DNA from: an uncultured Parabacteroides sp.
Lineage (GTDB): Bacteria > Bacteroidota > Bacteroidia > Bacteroidales > Tannerellaceae
DNA: 7,074 bases
Reading direction: 5' to 3'
NCBI GenBank assembly: GCA_937894065.1
Contig: CALCST010000035.1
Location: 1-7,074 of the forward strand
The translations under genes were made by a program, and so were the position numbers. Numbering within the stretch: position 1 is the stretch's first letter; each line of letters opens with the position of its first letter. Shown here piece by piece: positions 1-6,882 of this stretch. Under the pieces are notes generated by a model. That model made no database searches. It had not been told where the DNA came from and worked only from the letters and a program-made list of their open reading frames with translations.

Positions 1-108
1 TAATCGTAATATTGTATGCGGCCTACATATTTATTCAATTTGTGTTATATCAAACCAATAAACATCAATATATAATTACCGCAAACATAAATTATTGTTA
101 CAGAACAT
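1..108 (+). repeat. AT-rich inter-unit spacer, copy 1
   Basis: This is the first of five near-complete copies of an AT-rich block that separates the palindromic units. It begins directly after where an A' hairpin would end (outside the window) and runs to hairpin A at 109. It is 108 bp long; the other copies are exactly 107 bp, and the difference is one extra A in CATAAATTATTG. The 3' half (CATAAACATCAATATATAAT then CAAACATAATTATTG) is nearly invariant among copies. The block around GTATGCGGCC varies. No gene is visible. Confidence 0.85.
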
Positions 109-314
109 AGGCTGAAGGCCTTACACAAATACGCCTAGGCGGATTTGATAGCCCAGGGTGTGAGCCCTGGGGGAACAAAGACACCACCCCTCCCCCAAAA
201 GCCCTGAAGGGGCGGAACATCCTTTCACATTGTGCCGCCCCTTCAGGGCTCATTTTGTGTTTTGCATCCGTAACCCAGGGTTCACACCCTGGGCTATAGG
301 AAGGCTTTCAGCCT
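109..314 (+). repeat. Composite palindromic repeat unit 1 (complete)
   Basis: This 206-bp unit is complete. Hairpin A is at 109-121 (AGGCTGAAGGCCT). Hairpin B is at 127-146, with one mismatch. Hairpin C is at 152-171 (CCCAGGG stem, TGTGAG loop). Arm D is at 200-215 and arm D' at 235-250, a perfect 16-bp inverted repeat around a 19-nt loop. Hairpin C' is at 274-293 and A' at 302-314. C' is the exact reverse complement of the consensus C, and A' that of the consensus A, so the whole unit is a nested imperfect palindrome. Only hairpin B has no mirror copy. A C-rich linker (ACCACCCCTCCCCC) separates C from D. The architecture resembles REP/BIME or REPIN elements mobilised by RAYT transposases. 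Confidence 0.9.
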
Positions 315-421
315 TAATCGTAATATTGTATGCGGCCTACATATTTATTCAATTTGTGTTATATCAAACACATAAACATCAATATATAATTTTCACAAAC
401 ATAATTATTGTTGCAGAACAT
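315..421 (+). repeat. AT-rich inter-unit spacer, copy 2
   Basis: This 107-bp spacer lies between A' (302-314) and A (422-434). It is almost identical to copy 1. It contains a small inverted repeat, TGTGTT (355-360) and AACACA (367-372), which is not kept in every copy and so is probably not functional. No gene is visible. Confidence 0.85.
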
Positions 422-626
422 AGGCTGAAAGCCTAACACAAATTCGTCTTGACGGATTTGATAGCCCAGGGTGTGAACCCTGGGTTAATAACGACACCAC
501 CTCTCCCCACAAAGCCCTGAAGGGGCGGAACTGAGGGAAGTTTTGCCCTTTCAGGGCGTATTTGGTATGTGACGCTCAAATACGTAGGGCGCTGCCCTAC
601 GCTGTAAAATTAAAGGCCTTCAGCCA
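422..626 (+). repeat. Composite palindromic repeat unit 2 (variant right half)
   Basis: The left half is typical: A at 422-434, B at 440-459, C at 465-484 and D at 514-528. The right half is divergent. D' is GCCCTTTCAGGGC (545-557) rather than the matching CCGCCCCTTCAGGGC. The position normally held by C' carries a different hairpin, CGTAGGGC (583-590), GCT loop, GCCCTACG (594-601). An additional 7-bp inverted repeat, GTATTTG (558-564) with CAAATAC (577-583), lies between them. The unit closes with a degenerate A' (AGGCCTTCAGCC, 614-625). It is the last unit before the tamB locus. Total length (about 205 bp) and module spacing match the other units, so modules appear to have been swapped or diverged in place. 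Confidence 0.8.
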
Positions 627-651
627 AATAATCTTATACCTAATGCCTCAT

Positions 652-689
652 CAACTTGTTAACTTGTCAACTTGTCCCTCGTCAACTCC
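652..689 (+). repeat. Octamer repeat array, distal (YAACTTGT)
   Basis: Three consecutive octamers (652-659 CAACTTGT, 660-667 TAACTTGT, 668-675 CAACTTGT) are followed by CCCTCGT and a partial CAACTCC. The string CCCTCGTCAACT (676-687) recurs at 777-788 in the proximal array. The run lies upstream of the candidate tamB promoter. Its function is unknown; it could be a dispersed intergenic repeat or a set of binding sites. Confidence 0.75.
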
Positions 690-703
690 TCTTCCCCCAT
701 ATT

Positions 704-736
704 TTTTCCTATTTAAAACAAATCCCCTTATATTTG
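704..736 (+). promoter_or_regulatory. Candidate tamB promoter, Bacteroidetes type
   Basis: TATATTTG (729-736) matches the Bacteroides -7 consensus TAnnTTTG exactly. A T-rich stretch lies 20-21 bp upstream (TTTT 704-707 or TTTC 705-708), where the -33 TTTG element is expected, so that half is only a partial match. Initiation would be near 743, giving a leader of about 75 nt before the ATG at 818. No Shine-Dalgarno sequence precedes the ATG, as is common in Bacteroidetes. This is inferred from consensus only. Confidence 0.45.
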
Positions 737-751
737 TGTTTATAATAAAAT

Positions 752-813
752 AGTTGACAAGGCGAACCTTATCCTCCCCTCGTCAACTTGTCAACTCGTT
801 AACTTGTCAACTG
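752..813 (+). promoter_or_regulatory. tamB leader: proximal octamer array with an antisense octamer
   Basis: Octamers run at 784-791, 792-799, 800-807 and a partial copy at 808-813, ending 4 nt before the tamB ATG. AGTTGACAAG (752-761) is the exact reverse complement of CTTGTCAACT, which occurs at both 787-796 and 803-812. The predicted leader RNA could therefore form either of two mutually exclusive 10-bp hairpins, one ending 5 nt before the start codon. A further CTTGTCAACT (663-672) lies upstream of the predicted transcription start. Pairing is seen in the sequence; any regulatory role is inference. Confidence 0.4.
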
Positions 814-817
814 AAAC

Positions 818-3800
818 ATGAACAAATGGATTAAAATATTAAGCTGGTTTTTCCTTATTCCTATAGGGCTAATCCTTCTTGTATCCATACTGTTATACAT
901 CCCTCCTATCCAGGATTTTGCCGTACGAAAGGCGGCGGAATATGCAACTGAAGCGACAGGGATGAAAATAGGGATAAAGAAAATCAGGCTGGATTTTCCT
1001 CTTAACTTCACTATCGACGGGGTGGAAATTCTTTCCGACGCTGCCGGCACCGATACTATCTTGGCGATGAAACACCTGGGGATAAGCATCAAGCCCTTGC
1101 CTTTGCTTAAACAGGAGGTGCTGGTGAAAAGTGTGGATTTGCAGAGCGCAAAGGTCAACACCGGTAATCTTATCGACGGTTTGAAGGTGAAAGGTATGGT
1201 GGGCCGCTTCTATCTTGTTGCCGACAGGGTGAAACTTGGCGAACAAAAGGCGGTGGTAAATAATGCCCGTCTTGAGGATTCGGCTATTACCCTCCTGATG
1301 GGTGAACCGGCTGAAGAGGATACTACGGCTTCGGAACCGGTGAACTGGAATATCGGACTGGAATATGTGGGGCTGGAAAATGTTTCGTTTGCCTTGCAAA
1401 TGCCGTCGGACACTTTGCGAATTGCTTCTTTTATAAAAAAGGCGGCGCTGAATGGCGGGGAGATTGACCTTGGTAATTCTATATATAAGGTTGGTAAATT
1501 TACTGTCAACGGTTCGACGGCGCAATATGACGCGTCGTTTGAGGCTCCTGCCGAAGGACTGGATTTCTCGCATATTGCTCTTTCGGATATTGAAATTGAC
1601 TGGCGTAACCTGATTTATGCCGGAAAGAATATGGATGCGGACTTGAAGACTTTCTCTTTCAGCGAGCGTTCGGGTCTGAGGGTGGACTCCGTTGTGGGTC
1701 TGATGCACTCGGACAACCACCAGATTCATATCCCGGATTTGAAAATCAGGACTGCACATTCGAAGATGGACTTGACGGCTACTGTACCATGGAAGTCGCT
1801 CGACAAAAAGCCAAAGGGTAATATGCAGGCTGTGTTTACTTCTTCTTTCGGCAAAGAGGATTTGCTGATTGCTGGTGGTAATCTGTCAACTCCTTTCGTT
1901 CATGCTTTCCCTGAGCAGCCTCTTAAAATGAGAGGTGAAGTGGAGGGTAATATGGATATGCTTTATCTGAACAGTTTTGATGCTGAATGGGATAATATCC
2001 TGAATTTGCAAACAAGGGGTATAATGCAGAATGCTGCCGACGATAAGAAGAGAAACGGAGAAGTGGAGGCGATTCTGAATTCTCATAATCTGGATTTCCT
2101 GAAAATGCTGTTGTCGCCGAAAGACAGGCAGATGTTCAATATTCCTCGTAATATGGAACTGAGGGCGAATGCAAGGGTGGCTAACGGTACGTATGAGGGT
2201 GAGCTTTCGTTTATCGAAGGTCGTGGTGTGGTGAGTGTGGACGCACGATATACTCCGGAAACGGAAAGTTACAGCATGAATGCAAGGATTGACAGTCTGG
2301 AGCCGGTTCACTTTATGCCTCAGGATTCTCTTATGTGGCTAACTGCCGAGTTCAATGCGGAGGGTAAGGGTACGGATATATTCAAGCCTTCAACAAGTAT
2401 TAGAGCCGAAGGTAAGATTAAGGATATTGTTTATGGAAAGCGTTCGGTGTCTGATGTGAATATAGATGCTTCGCTTAAGGAAAATTTTGCCCAAGTGGAT
2501 TTGGTGAGCCGTTTCCCTCTTGCCGAAATGGATATTACCCTGAACGCTACTCTTAAGAAGAATGATATCAGCGCTATGCTTATAGCGGATATGCAGCATA
2601 TTGATTTGCATAAGTTGCATCTGACTGATGCTCCGCTATCTACTTCTTTCCAGATTTTTGCAGAGGCTTCGACGGATACTTATAAGAAATATGATGCGGA
2701 TTTCACTTTGGGTAACTGGGAGATTGAGACTCCGAAGCAGACTGTCAGACCTAAGAGTCTTGTGCTGAAGGCTCATAGCGACAAGGATACTACGGCTCTG
2801 GCTTTCCATGCGGGTGACCTTGGAATTACTCTTTCAGGCGGAAAGGATATTATGGGGCTTGCCGACCAGTTCTCGAAAGTGATGGACAATGCTAATATGC
2901 AGATGGAAAGGGATTCCGTGATAAAGTTGTATGCTCTTCGTCCTCTGCTGCCGGATATGAAACTGGAGATAGAAGCGAAAAGGGATAATCCGGTGTTCAA
3001 TTATTTGCAAATGTATTATGTGGAGTTTGATGAACTGGGATTTGTGGCACGTACTTCTCCGAAAGATGGTTTGAGCCTGAACGGGGGTGTGTTCCGCATT
3101 GCAAGGGATACATTTGAAATTGATACGGTTAGATTTGATGTGCGCCAGGATACTGTGGGTATTTTCTATAATGCTCAGGTGGTGAAGCATAAGCATCGCA
3201 AGCAATTGCCGTTCAAAATTGATATTAACGGGCAGTTGCAGACTACATTTGCCGATGCTTTGCTGAGATTTGCCGACGGCAGGGACAGTACTGGCGTGCT
3301 CTTAGGTGCCCGAATTGGCAAGGATGAGAAGGGCGGCGTGAATCTTCATCTCTTCCCTGAGGAGCCGGTTATTGCATTCAGGAAATTCAAGCTGAATCCG
3401 GATAATTATATTTCATACCACAACGAGAAGAATGTGGAGGCTGATTTTGAGCTGAGGGGTGAGAACAATGCTGCTCTGAGAGTTTATTCTGTTATGCCGG
3501 ACAGTGGTATGACGGAATTGCATGCGGAGTTGAACCAGATTGACCTTGATGTTATTTCAAAAGCTTTCCCTACTTATGTTCCGCCGTTGCAGGGATTGCT
3601 GAATGCTGATATGCAATATGTACCTTCGGACAGTTCATTTATGGTGGTTTCGGGTATGAGTGTGGACAGTCTGCATTACGACAAGGGGCGTGTGGGTGAT
3701 TTGCTGATGAACCTTGTTTATCTTCCGATGGGTAAGGATGAGCATCAGGTGGATATGCATATGCTCAGGGACGGGAACGAGATTGTTTCGGCTACGGCTT

Positions 3801-5479
3801 CGTATAATGCTACTCCTGAGGATGACGAGAAAGATGATATCAACGGTAATCTGCTTGTGTCGGCTTTGCCTCTTGAAATGCTGAATGCTTTCATTCCGGA
3901 TGGTATGGCTAAGTTGTCCGGATTGCTGAATGGCGAGCTGAATATTGCCGGTCATACCGACGAGCCGGATATCAGCGGATTTATGCAAATGGATACGGCA
4001 AAGATGTATATTGCTGCGGCAAATTCGTCTCTGACTTTTGATAACAAGAAAATCAATATAAAGGATTACAAAATCAATTTCAACAAATACAGTATTCTTT
4101 CTGCCGGAAAGAATCCGTTTGTGATTGATGGTAATATCAACTTTGAAAATCCGTCATCTATGGTTGCCGACCTGAAGCTTACGGCTGACAATATGCAGCT
4201 GCTGAATGCCAAGAGGACTAAGAACAGCATGGTGTATGGTAAAATCATGGTGGATATGAATTCTACGGTTAAAGGTCCGTTGGAAAGTCTTGTGATGAGG
4301 GGTAATCTGAATTTGCTGGGTGGAAGTAATTTCACTTATGTGCTTACGGATTCTCCGCTTACGGTGCAGGACCGTCTGTCGGGCCTGGTGACTTTCACTT
4401 CGTTTGCTGAAGATTCTCTGAACCGTGGAAGGGTGAAGCCGGCGGAACTTAAGCTTGGCGGTCTGGATATGCTGATGACGGTGCATATCGACCAGGCGGT
4501 GCAAATCAATGTGGATCTTACCCCGGACCAGTCGAGCCATATCAACCTGGAGGGTGGCGGGGATTTGTCGTTCCAATATACTCCTATGGGGGATATGCTG
4601 CTTAACGGAAGATATACGCTTTCGGGTGGTACGGTTAAATATAGTTTGCCGGTGATTCCTCTGAAGGAATTCAAGGTGCATGATGGCAGTTATGTGCAGT
4701 GGACGGGGGATATTATGGACCCGACTCTGAATCTGACGGCTACGGAAAGGATAAGAACGAGTGTGGCAATGGCTGACAATTCGTCCAGAATGGTTAATTT
4801 TGACGTTGGTATTTCTCTTACTGAAAGACTGGAGAATCTTGGGCTGAAGTTTATCCTGGATGCTCCGGAAGATGCTTCGGTGCAGGAGCAGCTGGCGAGG
4901 ATGGGCGATGAGGAACGCTCGAAGCAGGCTGTGAGTATGCTGGTTACGGGTATGTATCTTGCCGGCGGTTCTACGGCTAAAGGCGGAATGAACATGGGTT
5001 CGGCTCTGAACAGCTTCCTGCAGAGTGAGATTAATAATATTATTGGTTCGCAAAGTGCCATAGATATAAATCTTGGAATGGAAAGTTATGACAATAACGG
5101 TGACGGAACGAAGCGCACGGATTATTCTTTCCGCTTCGCGAAGCGTTTCTATAACGACCGTATCAGTGTTATCCTGGGCGGACGTATATCTACGGGTGAG
5201 GATATCAACCGTGGACAGGCTCAGCCTTTCATCGACAATGTGTCGGTTGAATACAGGCTGGACCGTACCGGCACAAGATACGTAAAGCTTTTCCACAACA
5301 AGGATTACGAAAGTTTGCTTGAAGGCGAGCTTACGGAAACCGGTGCCGGTATTGTGTTAAGAAAGAAAATGCAATTCCTCAGGGAGCTGTTTGATTTTAG
5401 GAAGAAGAAGAAAGTGGTGACGGAAGAGGAAGAGAAGGAGAAGGAGAAAGAGGTAAAGAGTGAGGAAGGAGAAGGCTGA
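818..5479 (+). CDS. tamB: TamB-family translocation/assembly module protein (DUF490 C-terminal domain)
   Basis: This encodes a 1553-aa inner-membrane-anchored periplasm-spanning protein of the TamB/AsmA-like superfamily. Such proteins form long beta-groove bridges implicated in outer-membrane protein assembly and lipid transport; proteobacterial TamB partners the BamA-like TamA. The N-terminus has one signal anchor (about residues 7-28, hydrophobic with Pro15 and Gly17). It is followed by long repetitive beta-rich sequence typical of the family. The C-terminal TamB/DUF490 region spans about 1120-1520 and includes LLNGRYTLSGGTVKYSLP (about 1260), a QLARMGDEERSKQAVSML segment (about 1355-1375) and a beta-rich end resembling an outer-membrane strand series. 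Residues 1528-1553 form a Lys/Glu tail. The ATG at 818 is chosen because the signal anchor starts immediately and the octamer array ends just upstream. The gene appears monocistronic here, with repeats on both sides. The stop codon (5477-5479) lies inside a repeat hairpin, so the natural C-terminus may have been altered. Family assignment is firm; exact substrate is unknown. Confidence 0.93.
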   Translation: MNKWIKILSWFFLIPIGLILLVSILLYIPPIQDFAVRKAAEYATEATGMKIGIKKIRLDFPLNFTIDGVEILSDAAGTDTILAMKHLGISIKPLPLLKQEVLVKSVDLQSAKVNTGNLIDGLKVKGMVGRFYLVADRVKLGEQKAVVNNARLEDSAITLLMGEPAEEDTTASEPVNWNIGLEYVGLENVSFALQMPSDTLRIASFIKKAALNGGEIDLGNSIYKVGKFTVNGSTAQYDASFEAPAEGLDFSHIALSDIEIDWRNLIYAGKNMDADLKTFSFSERSGLRVDSVVGLMHSDNHQIHIPDLKIRTAHSKMDLTATVPWKSLDKKPKGNMQAVFTSSFGKEDLLIAGGNLSTPFVHAFPEQPLKMRGEVEGNMDMLYLNSFDAEWDNILNLQTRGIMQNAADDKKRNGEVEAILNSHNLDFLKMLLSPKDRQMFNIPRNMELRANARVANGTYEGELSFIEGRGVVSVDARYTPETESYSMNARIDSLEPVHFMPQDSLMWLTAEFNAEGKGTDIFKPSTSIRAEGKIKDIVYGKRSVSDVNIDASLKENFAQVDLVSRFPLAEMDITLNATLKKNDISAMLIADMQHIDLHKLHLTDAPLSTSFQIFAEASTDTYKKYDADFTLGNWEIETPKQTVRPKSLVLKAHSDKDTTALAFHAGDLGITLSGGKDIMGLADQFSKVMDNANMQMERDSVIKLYALRPLLPDMKLEIEAKRDNPVFNYLQMYYVEFDELGFVARTSPKDGLSLNGGVFRIARDTFEIDTVRFDVRQDTVGIFYNAQVVKHKHRKQLPFKIDINGQLQTTFADALLRFADGRDSTGVLLGARIGKDEKGGVNLHLFPEEPVIAFRKFKLNPDNYISYHNEKNVEADFELRGENNAALRVYSVMPDSGMTELHAELNQIDLDVISKAFPTYVPPLQGLLNADMQYVPSDSSFMVVSGMSVDSLHYDKGRVGDLLMNLVYLPMGKDEHQVDMHMLRDGNEIVSATASYNATPEDDEKDDINGNLLVSALPLEMLNAFIPDGMAKLSGLLNGELNIAGHTDEPDISGFMQMDTAKMYIAAANSSLTFDNKKINIKDYKINFNKYSILSAGKNPFVIDGNINFENPSSMVADLKLTADNMQLLNAKRTKNSMVYGKIMVDMNSTVKGPLESLVMRGNLNLLGGSNFTYVLTDSPLTVQDRLSGLVTFTSFAEDSLNRGRVKPAELKLGGLDMLMTVHIDQAVQINVDLTPDQSSHINLEGGGDLSFQYTPMGDMLLNGRYTLSGGTVKYSLPVIPLKEFKVHDGSYVQWTGDIMDPTLNLTATERIRTSVAMADNSSRMVNFDVGISLTERLENLGLKFILDAPEDASVQEQLARMGDEERSKQAVSMLVTGMYLAGGSTAKGGMNMGSALNSFLQSEINNIIGSQSAIDINLGMESYDNNGDGTKRTDYSFRFAKRFYNDRISVILGGRISTGEDINRGQAQPFIDNVSVEYRLDRTGTRYVKLFHNKDYESLLEGELTETGAGIVLRKKMQFLRELFDFRKKKKVVTEEEEKEKEKEVKSEEGEG
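5399..5476 (+). repeat. Purine-rich low-complexity tract encoding the Lys/Glu tail of TamB
   Basis: The coding strand is almost entirely purine, with an uninterrupted 32-nt run at 5422-5453. It contains in-frame hexamer repetition (GAG AAG units) encoding alternating Glu and Lys. Changes in copy number by slippage would keep the reading frame. The tract runs directly into hairpin A of repeat unit 3. The tail lies beyond the conserved TamB domain and is probably disordered. Confidence 0.7.
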
Positions 5480-5580
5480 AAGCCTAATACAAATCCGACT
5501 AGGCGGATTTGATAGTCAAGGGTGTGAACCCTGGGGAAACAACAACAATTATCACAAACACGATTATTGTTGCAGAAACT
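5473..5580 (+). repeat. Composite palindromic repeat unit 3 (internally deleted)
   Basis: Hairpin A (5473-5485, AGGCTGAAAGCCT), hairpin B (5491-5510, one stem mismatch) and a degenerate hairpin C (5516-5535, TCAAGGG against CCCTGGG) are present. The sequence then jumps to the last roughly 40 bp of the AT-rich spacer (about 5540-5580, ending GCAGAAACT). Arms D and D', C', A' and most of the spacer are missing. The junction lies in a short AAC/CAA-rich stretch that could have supplied microhomology. The first bases of the unit overlap the tamB 3' end, and its A-hairpin loop supplies the TGA stop. Confidence 0.8.
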
Positions 5581-5786
5581 AGGCTGAAAGCCTAACACAA
5601 ATCCGCAAAAGCGGATTTGATAGCCCAGGGTGTGAACCCTGGGTTAACAACGACACCACCCCTCCCCCAAAAGCCCTGAAGGGGCGAAACCTCAATTCAC
5701 ATTGTGCCGCCCCTTCAGGGCTCATTTTACATTTTGCATCTGTAACCCAGGGCTTACACCCTGGGCTATAGGAAGGCTTTCAGCCT
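5581..5786 (+). repeat. Composite palindromic repeat unit 4 (complete, closest to consensus)
   Basis: A is at 5581-5593, B at 5599-5618 (8-bp stem AAATCCGC with the loop changed to AAAA), C at 5624-5643, D at 5673-5686, D' at 5707-5722, C' at 5746-5765 and A' at 5774-5786. Length is 206 bp, the same as units 1 and 5. C and C' keep perfect 7-bp stems while their loops differ (TGTGAA and CTTACA). A translated frame running from D' into the spacer encodes a short peptide also seen in unit 1; it is treated as spurious. Confidence 0.9.
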
Positions 5787-5893
5787 TAAGCGCAATATTG
5801 TATACCGCCTTCATATTTGTTCTATTTGTGTTATATCAAATACATAAACATCAATATATAATTTTCACAAACATGATTATTGTTGCTGAACAT
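5787..5893 (+). repeat. AT-rich inter-unit spacer, copy 3
   Basis: This 107-bp spacer lies between A' of unit 4 and A of unit 5. It differs from copy 2 mainly in its first 50 bp (GTATACCGCCTTC instead of GTATGCGGCCTAC). The second half is almost unchanged. No gene is visible. Confidence 0.85.
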
Positions 5894-6099
5894 AGGCTGA
5901 AAGCCTTATACAAATCCGCCTAGTCGGATTTGTTAGCCCAGTGTGTGAGCCCTGGGTTAACAACGACACCACCCCTCCCCAAAAAGCCCTGAAGGGGCGA
6001 AACATCAATTCGCATTGTGACGCCCCTTCAGGGCTCATTTTGCATTTTGCATCTGTAACCCAGGGCTAACACCCTGGGCTATAAGAAGGCTTTCAGCCT
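5894..6099 (+). repeat. Composite palindromic repeat unit 5 (complete)
   Basis: A is at 5894-5906, B at 5912-5931 (one mismatch near the loop, shared with unit 6), C at 5937-5956 (one stem mismatch, CCCAGTG), D at 5986-5999, D' at 6021-6034, C' at 6059-6078 and A' at 6087-6099. It is 206 bp long and starts exactly 313 bp after unit 4. Confidence 0.9.
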
Positions 6100-6206
6100 T
6101 AAGCGTAATATTGTATACCGACTACATATTTGTTCAATTTGTGTTATATCAAACACATAAACATCAATATATAATTACCACAAACATAATTATTGTTGCT
6201 GAAACT
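6100..6206 (+). repeat. AT-rich inter-unit spacer, copy 4
   Basis: This is a 107-bp spacer between A' of unit 5 and A of unit 6. It ends GCTGAAACT where other copies end GAACAT; the same AAACT ending occurs just before unit 4, linking these two copies. No gene is visible. Confidence 0.85.
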
Positions 6207-6372
6207 AGGCTGAAAGCCTTACACAAATCCGCCTAGTCGGATTTGATAGCCCAGGGTGTGAGCCCTGGGAAAACAAAGACACCATCCCTCCCCCAAAATC
6301 CCTGAAAGGGCGAAACTTAATATACGCCCAAAATCACATTATTAAAAAATTATCATTATTACATACATAATT

Positions 6373-6404
6373 ATTGCATATAACATATATATATCATACC
6401 TTTA
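6373..6404 (+). promoter_or_regulatory. Candidate promoter of the transposase gene
   Basis: TACCTTTA (6397-6404) matches 7 of 8 positions of the Bacteroides TAnnTTTG element. ATTG (6373-6376) lies 20 bp upstream and resembles the -33 TTTG. The segment is inside the AT-rich leader (6313-6435), which is unlike any other part of the repeat array. Initiation would be near 6411, leaving a leader of about 25 nt. Low-GC background makes chance matches likely. Confidence 0.35.
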
Positions 6405-6435
6405 TGATTATTTCTGAAACTTAAACTATGAAATT

Positions 6436-6882
6436 ATGGCTCAATCACTATCACAAAATTACATCCACATTATTTTCAGCACAAAAAACAGAGAAAAGAC
6501 TATTAGGAACGAAGATTTATCTACAATCCATAATTACATCCGAACCATATTGGTAAAAATTAATTGTTTACCAATAATAATTGGAGGTACGAATGACCAT
6601 ATACACATATTATGCAGCCTAAACAAAAATTTAAGTCTTTCAAATATGGTCAAAATAATAAAATGTAATTCTTCACAATGGATAAAGGAACAAAACAAAT
6701 TATATCGGAATTTCTATTGGCAAAGTGGTTTTGGCGCATTCTCTGTTAGCCAATCTAAAATTGAAATTGTGAAAAGATACATTTCCAATCAGGATGAACA
6801 TCATAAAAGAATTAGTTTTATTGATGAAATAAAAACATTTTTGATTGAATATGGTGTTTGTTTTGATGAAAAATATTTATGA
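6436..6882 (+). CDS. IS200-like Y1 (HUH) transposase, REP-associated tyrosine transposase type
   Basis: This is a 148-aa single-domain Y1 transposase, the usual full length for the family. The N-terminal strand QNYIHIIFSTKNR (7-19) is typical. The HUH metal-binding motif is H55-I-H57 in GGTNDHIHIL. The catalytic tyrosine is predicted as Y115 in RYISNQDEHHKR, with Q119 forming the Y-x3-Q pattern seen in IS200/IS605 TnpA. WQSGFGAFSVS (95-105) is a characteristic family segment. All catalytic residues are present and no frameshift is seen, so the enzyme may be active. Such proteins nick and rejoin single-stranded DNA at hairpin repeats. The ATG at 6436 is the first in frame after a TGA at 6415-6417; the nearby ATG at 6428 is out of frame. 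The gene is much AT-richer than tamB, consistent with transfer. No tnpB accompanies it. The surrounding hairpin array is the probable substrate; this link is inferred from position. Confidence 0.9.
   Translation: MAQSLSQNYIHIIFSTKNREKTIRNEDLSTIHNYIRTILVKINCLPIIIGGTNDHIHILCSLNKNLSLSNMVKIIKCNSSQWIKEQNKLYRNFYWQSGFGAFSVSQSKIEIVKRYISNQDEHHKRISFIDEIKTFLIEYGVCFDEKYL

Noticed and set aside
230..436. 68-aa open frame spanning D' through the AT-rich spacer, with a similar 73-aa frame at 5702-5923
   Set aside because: Both lie wholly in repeat DNA and cross hairpins D', C' and A'. Their similarity simply reflects the repeat. There is no domain or supporting start context.
1..626. CRISPR-like regular array
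   Set aside because: The repeats are long nested palindromes and the spacers are conserved copies of each other, not unique sequences. No cas genes are present.
562..753. 63-aa open frame over the end of unit 2 and the octamer array
   Set aside because: It runs through hairpins, octamer repeats and the candidate promoter, with no recognisable protein features.
754..775. TTGACA (754-759) as a sigma70 -35 box for tamB
   Set aside because: No suitable -10 lies 16-18 bp downstream, Bacteroidetes use a different consensus, and the string is explained by the antisense octamer.
4154..5296. Long antisense frame (380 aa) inside tamB, and shorter antisense frames across the gene
   Set aside because: These are shadows of the strong tamB reading frame. 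The translations are rich in His/Arg/Thr without domains.
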